A stretch of 8,229 nucleotides of DNA from Acidimicrobiales bacterium (GTDB taxonomy: Bacteria; Actinomycetota; Acidimicrobiia; Acidimicrobiales; JABEUL01). Both the position numbers and the translations under genes were made by a program. The notes below the pieces were generated by a model. That model did no database searches, was not told the origin of the DNA, and was given only the letters and a program-made list of their open reading frames with translations. The stretch lies in NCBI GenBank assembly GCA_027451605.1, contig DAIDJA010000070.1, positions 1 through 8,229 on the forward strand, read 5' to 3'. Below, one piece after another: positions 5,505 to 8,229 of the stretch; position 1 is the stretch's first letter, and each line of letters opens with the position of its first letter.

Positions 5505-7275
5505 AATTCGCTCTAACCGCATTGCCAATACGCCGCCAACCCTTGGGTACCAGCAAAGAATACATGGCAGTTACTATCACTATAAATAAAAGTACCTCGC
5601 CCAATGACGTAACCGTTAGAGCCGTAGCCAGATCATAGTGATACCCGGACAATAAATCCGAAATTGCTACGGAAATCGGCTCCTGACCCGGAGGATAAAG
5701 TATCTGAGATACCGGCAATTCAGTAAAGGTTTTAACAAATGTCAAAACCCAAGCCCACATTAAAGTCTTTGACATTAAGGGAAAGCCGATCTTATACCAT
5801 GACATGATGTTTCCGTTTCCGTGCGCTTTAGACGATTCGATCATTGAGTCCTTAAACTGCGATATCGGCGCAACCAAAAGCCTTGCCTGGCTCGGTAGAG
5901 CGGTTGCAATATATCCCATCACAAGGAGCGGAATGGTCTCGTATAGATCAATTCCCAACTTCGATGCAATCGGCAAGTTAAATGAAAAAATATAACCGGC
6001 GGCCAACACCACACCCGGAAGCGCCATAGATCCTAAAAGTGCCAAATCTACTCCCTTTGACATCTTCGACTGTCTTTTGGACACCAAAAGCCTTGCCATT
6101 ATTACCCCCAATATCACCGTAATGCCGGCAGCTACAAAGCTCAACTTAAACGACAGAAAGACCGGACTAATATAGTTGCCCTTAAACAGATGATCATAGT
6201 TGGCAAAAGTAAAATTCAACTTTAGCGAATTACCGTTTCCAAACGACGGAAGCATCGAAGCCACCACAGCACCAAAGATAGGTATGGCAATTCCCAGTAG
6301 AAATACCACTATCAGAAACACCGTACCGAGAATTTTTGCCGGTCCTTTAAAGTTCACCATTTTTGGCCTAACCGTTCTGCCTGATAAAGTTGCATAGGAT
6401 CTCGATTTTAAAGCTCTGGACTGTACAAATATTGGTATCAAGGCGCATAGTATCAGCAGAACTCCAATCGCGGCAGCTGTACCGAAATTCGGCGGATAAT
6501 TATTTATTGAATTAAACAGCTGAAAAGTCGCCATAGGAAAATGTGAATAAAAAGCCAAAGTAGATGCCACTCCGAAATCTGACATAGATTCCGCAAAAGT
6601 TATTGCCAATGATGACAAAATAGCAGGCATCATAATAAAAAACAGCATTTTAAAAACCTGATAACTTTTACCTCCAAATAGCCTTATGGCATCTTCAAGT
6701 TCTTGCCCGATCCCATTAATTGATGAAGACAAAACAAAAAATGAAAACGGCAAAGCTGACAACGACAACACCACAATTACACCTACCGGACTGAAGATAA
6801 GTCCGTAAATAAAAGAGTGTGGTATTCTGAGTCTCTGCAAAACACCCGATGGCTCAAAGAGATACTGCCAACCATCTGCGGTCATATATGTGGGAATCAA
6901 CAATAGCGCCCACATTAAGATTGGCCAAAGTCGTCTGAAATAAATATTGGTTCTATATACCAACCAAGAACACGGAAAGGCCAGGATTAAAGTTATTATG
7001 GATGCCGATACTGACACTATCAGTGAATCGGCGAATGCCCGAAAAGTTACCCCTCTAAAAACCGAGTCGAAACTATTAAAAGTTAAATAGCTATTTCCTT
7101 GGTCAAAAAGTTTGGGCGATATTGCCTGCAACACAAATGCCCCAATAGGCAGACCTATCAAGACGGTAAGAATTGCAAGAATAAACACAGGTGCCGCCCA
7201 GTTCCCGACTTTGACCTTGGAAAACACTCGATGGTAGGCGTACATTCGTACGCCTACCCTAGATGTCCCAATCAT
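5503..7275 (-). CDS. ABC transporter permease, fused two-domain FbpB/AfuB type
   Basis: This 590-residue membrane protein consists of two homologous permease halves joined in one chain, as in FbpB. I count about 12 hydrophobic segments, near residues 27-51, 84-106, 117-137, 155-183, 211-230, 266-286, 315-340, 373-397, 412-433, 446-470, 503-525 and 555-576. Each half has a cytoplasmic EAA-type loop that docks on the ATPase: EDAIRLFGG at 194-202 and ESSKAHGNG at 480-488. The segment TFTELPVSQILYPPGQEP at 516-532 is typical of iron-type permeases. The start is uncertain. The ATG at 7275 has no SD site but overlaps the stop of a five-codon frame (TAATG). An in-frame ATG at 7245 (Met11) has an AGG seven bases upstream, but both lie inside a strong hairpin. 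Either start keeps every membrane segment. It lies between the binding protein (42 bases upstream) and the ATPase (11 bases downstream). Confidence 0.92.
   Translation of the reverse strand: MIGTSRVGVRMYAYHRVFSKVKVGNWAAPVFILAILTVLIGLPIGAFVLQAISPKLFDQGNSYLTFNSFDSVFRGVTFRAFADSLIVSVSASIITLILAFPCSWLVYRTNIYFRRLWPILMWALLLIPTYMTADGWQYLFEPSGVLQRLRIPHSFIYGLIFSPVGVIVVLSLSALPFSFFVLSSSINGIGQELEDAIRLFGGKSYQVFKMLFFIMMPAILSSLAITFAESMSDFGVASTLAFYSHFPMATFQLFNSINNYPPNFGTAAAIGVLLILCALIPIFVQSRALKSRSYATLSGRTVRPKMVNFKGPAKILGTVFLIVVFLLGIAIPIFGAVVASMLPSFGNGNSLKLNFTFANYDHLFKGNYISPVFLSFKLSFVAAGITVILGVIMARLLVSKRQSKMSKGVDLALLGSMALPGVVLAAGYIFSFNLPIASKLGIDLYETIPLLVMGYIATALPSQARLLVAPISQFKDSMIESSKAHGNGNIMSWYKIGFPLMSKTLMWAWVLTFVKTFTELPVSQILYPPGQEPISVAISDLLSGYHYDLATALTVTSLGEVLLFIVIVTAMYSLLVPKGWRRIGNAVRAN
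7233..7258 (-). promoter_or_regulatory. Perfect 11-bp-arm hairpin at the permease translation start
   Basis: GGTAGGCGTAC (7233-7243) and GTACGCCTACC (7248-7258) are exact inverted repeats separated by four bases (GAAT in the minus-strand RNA). Seven of eleven pairs are G-C, so the stem should be very stable. In the transcript the 5' arm holds the SD-like GUAGG, and the in-frame AUG at 7245 begins in the loop. No U-tract follows. It may regulate permease translation, protect the upstream binding-protein mRNA as intergenic hairpins do in some importer operons, or be a DNA operator. The structure is certain; the role is inferred. Confidence 0.6.
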
Positions 7276-7292
7276 TACAGTTGTTTAGTCAT
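7275..7292 (-). other. Five-codon mini-ORF overlapping the permease start (TAATG)
   Basis: An ATG at 7292 opens a frame Met-Thr-Lys-Gln-Leu that stops with TAA at 7277-7275, sharing one base with the ATG at 7275. It lies in the 42-base gap after the binding-protein stop. No SD site precedes it, so it may not be translated. If it is, terminating ribosomes could restart on the permease and open the hairpin immediately downstream. Such short frames arise easily by chance. Confidence 0.2.
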
Positions 7293-7317
7293 AAGATCTA
7301 CTGTCAATTTTGTCGGC

Positions 7318-8229
7318 TTATGCAATGTTATTATCAAACCAACTATTTACCTGAGCTTCAAGCGGTCCCCACTTATAAGGATTAATCACCTGCACATGAG
7401 GAATTGATGAATAAGGCGGGAGGGCCGGCAGTGGCTGAATTCCGTTCAAAACCGGCCAATACAATGAATCGCCGTGCGGATCGCCTGTTTGCATTACCTT
7501 TTGACCGGCCGATGACAGTACAAATTCTGCAAATTTCTTCGCCTCGGCAATTTCAGCGGCCGGTGCATGACGATCAATACCAATAACGCTGGGAATAGCG
7601 GTTACAGGATCCGGAAATACTACTTTTAGGTTGGGGTGTTTAATGGTAGCACCGATTGCAGCGGAACTCTGAATGATTCCAATTTTAATATGTCCAACTT
7701 CCAAAGCCTGCAAAGTGTCACCGTTTGTCTCATGAACATCAAGTCCGTTTGACTGCAGATTAGTAAAATATTGCTCTCCCTGACTTACACCGCCTAGATA
7801 ATTCATGATACCTGCGACAAACGGATACGTGGGTCCTGAAATCGAGGGGTCATTCATACCAACTACATACTGCCATTTTGATTGCAAGAGGTCATTCCAA
7901 GTGGTCGGTGGATTATGAACAACTGTTGAATCATATATTACGGTTCCTGCCATAGTTACTCCGGTAGGAATGTAGCTTTGATCTTTGGGTATTAACTGCG
8001 ACCCAATAGTGTCCCAAGAAACATTTGGTTCAAATCCCTTTAAGAGCATGCCCTGAAGATCCATCTGCGCAAATGCTTCATCGCCATCCACCCAAAGCAA
8101 CCCCCACTGAGGATTATTTTTTTCAGCCTGAATTTTATCCAAAAGCGGACCGGTGGAGTTATCATCTAGGTTAACTTTTATACCGGTCGCTTGTTCAAAT
8201 GCCGTAACTTCGGCCTTGTCATAGCCTTG
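7318..8229 (-). CDS. ABC transporter substrate-binding protein, FbpA/AfuA-like (N-terminus missing)
   Basis: The frame is open to the right edge, giving 303 residues plus the stop. The leader and the start of the mature domain lie outside the window. A TTG at 8142 is internal (Leu30 of the fragment), since family sequence continues upstream of it (QGYDKAEVTAFEQATGIKV). Recognisable elements are STGPLL at 25-30, WVDGDEAFA at 46-54, GPTYPFVAG at 132-140, QSSAA at 187-191 and GDPHGDS at 249-255. This is a two-lobed type 2 periplasmic-binding fold that captures a solute outside the membrane and delivers it to the permease. It is the first visible gene of the operon and is probably secreted or lipid-anchored. 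Family members are often called iron(III)-binding, but the twin Tyr that bind Fe3+ in FbpA seem to be replaced by Ser/Ala in QSSAA. Sugar phosphates (AfuA) or phosphonates are alternatives; the substrate is not assigned. Confidence 0.88.
   Translation of the reverse strand, partial: QGYDKAEVTAFEQATGIKVNLDDNSTGPLLDKIQAEKNNPQWGLLWVDGDEAFAQMDLQGMLLKGFEPNVSWDTIGSQLIPKDQSYIPTGVTMAGTVIYDSTVVHNPPTTWNDLLQSKWQYVVGMNDPSISGPTYPFVAGIMNYLGGVSQGEQYFTNLQSNGLDVHETNGDTLQALEVGHIKIGIIQSSAAIGATIKHPNLKVVFPDPVTAIPSVIGIDRHAPAAEIAEAKKFAEFVLSSAGQKVMQTGDPHGDSLYWPVLNGIQPLPALPPYSSIPHVQVINPYKWGPLEAQVNSWFDNNIA

Noticed and set aside
7099..7586. Plus-strand open frames opposite the permease and binding-protein genes
   Set aside because: Low-complexity translations with no motif, lying fully antisense to well-supported family genes.
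8140..8142. TTG at 8142 as the start of the substrate-binding protein
   Set aside because: Family-typical residues continue in frame upstream to the window edge (QGYDKAEVTAFEQATG and NSTGPL), so this is an internal Leu and the gene is simply truncated by the window.

Overview
This 8.2 kb window comes from a bacterium of low to moderate GC; by eye the genes are near 40% GC and the spacers clearly lower. A lipobox signal peptide with a Ser/Thr-rich tether, good Shine-Dalgarno sites on some genes, a possibly leaderless lipoprotein gene, and thiolase and transporter sequences that recall actinobacterial relatives suggest a Gram-positive lineage, perhaps a low-GC actinobacterium. The placement is tentative: no rRNA or other marker gene is present.

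Layout. (1) 1-219, minus: N-terminal part of a secreted lipoprotein that leaves the window. (2) 220-688: a 469 bp, very AT-rich divergent spacer with one long direct repeat and one inverted repeat. (3) 689-1894, plus: a complete acetyl-CoA acetyltransferase/3-ketoacyl-CoA thiolase standing alone. (4) 1928-3997, minus: a complete DinG/XPD-type Fe-S DNA helicase, convergent with the thiolase. One arm of the hairpin between them is made from the last dinG codons. (5) 3998-4342: a 345 bp spacer with a probable dinG promoter and two dyads. (6) 4343-8229, minus: an ABC importer operon in the order substrate-binding protein (5' end missing), fused two-domain permease, ATPase with C-terminal TOBE region.

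The three transporter genes form one import machine: a binding protein outside the membrane, one 12-helix polypeptide supplying both channel halves, and an ATPase dimer. The family is usually annotated as ferric iron uptake (FbpABC/AfuABC). By eye, however, the binding protein has Ser/Ala where classical FbpA has its iron-binding Tyr pair, so the substrate should be left open. The binding protein/permease junction is the most interesting non-coding structure: a perfect 11-bp-arm hairpin contains the best SD-like site and an in-frame ATG of the permease, just after a five-codon mini-ORF.

The window otherwise looks like ordinary chromosomal housekeeping and transport DNA. I see no CRISPR array, transposase, phage gene, tRNA or rRNA, and no clear sign of a new defence or biosynthetic system.
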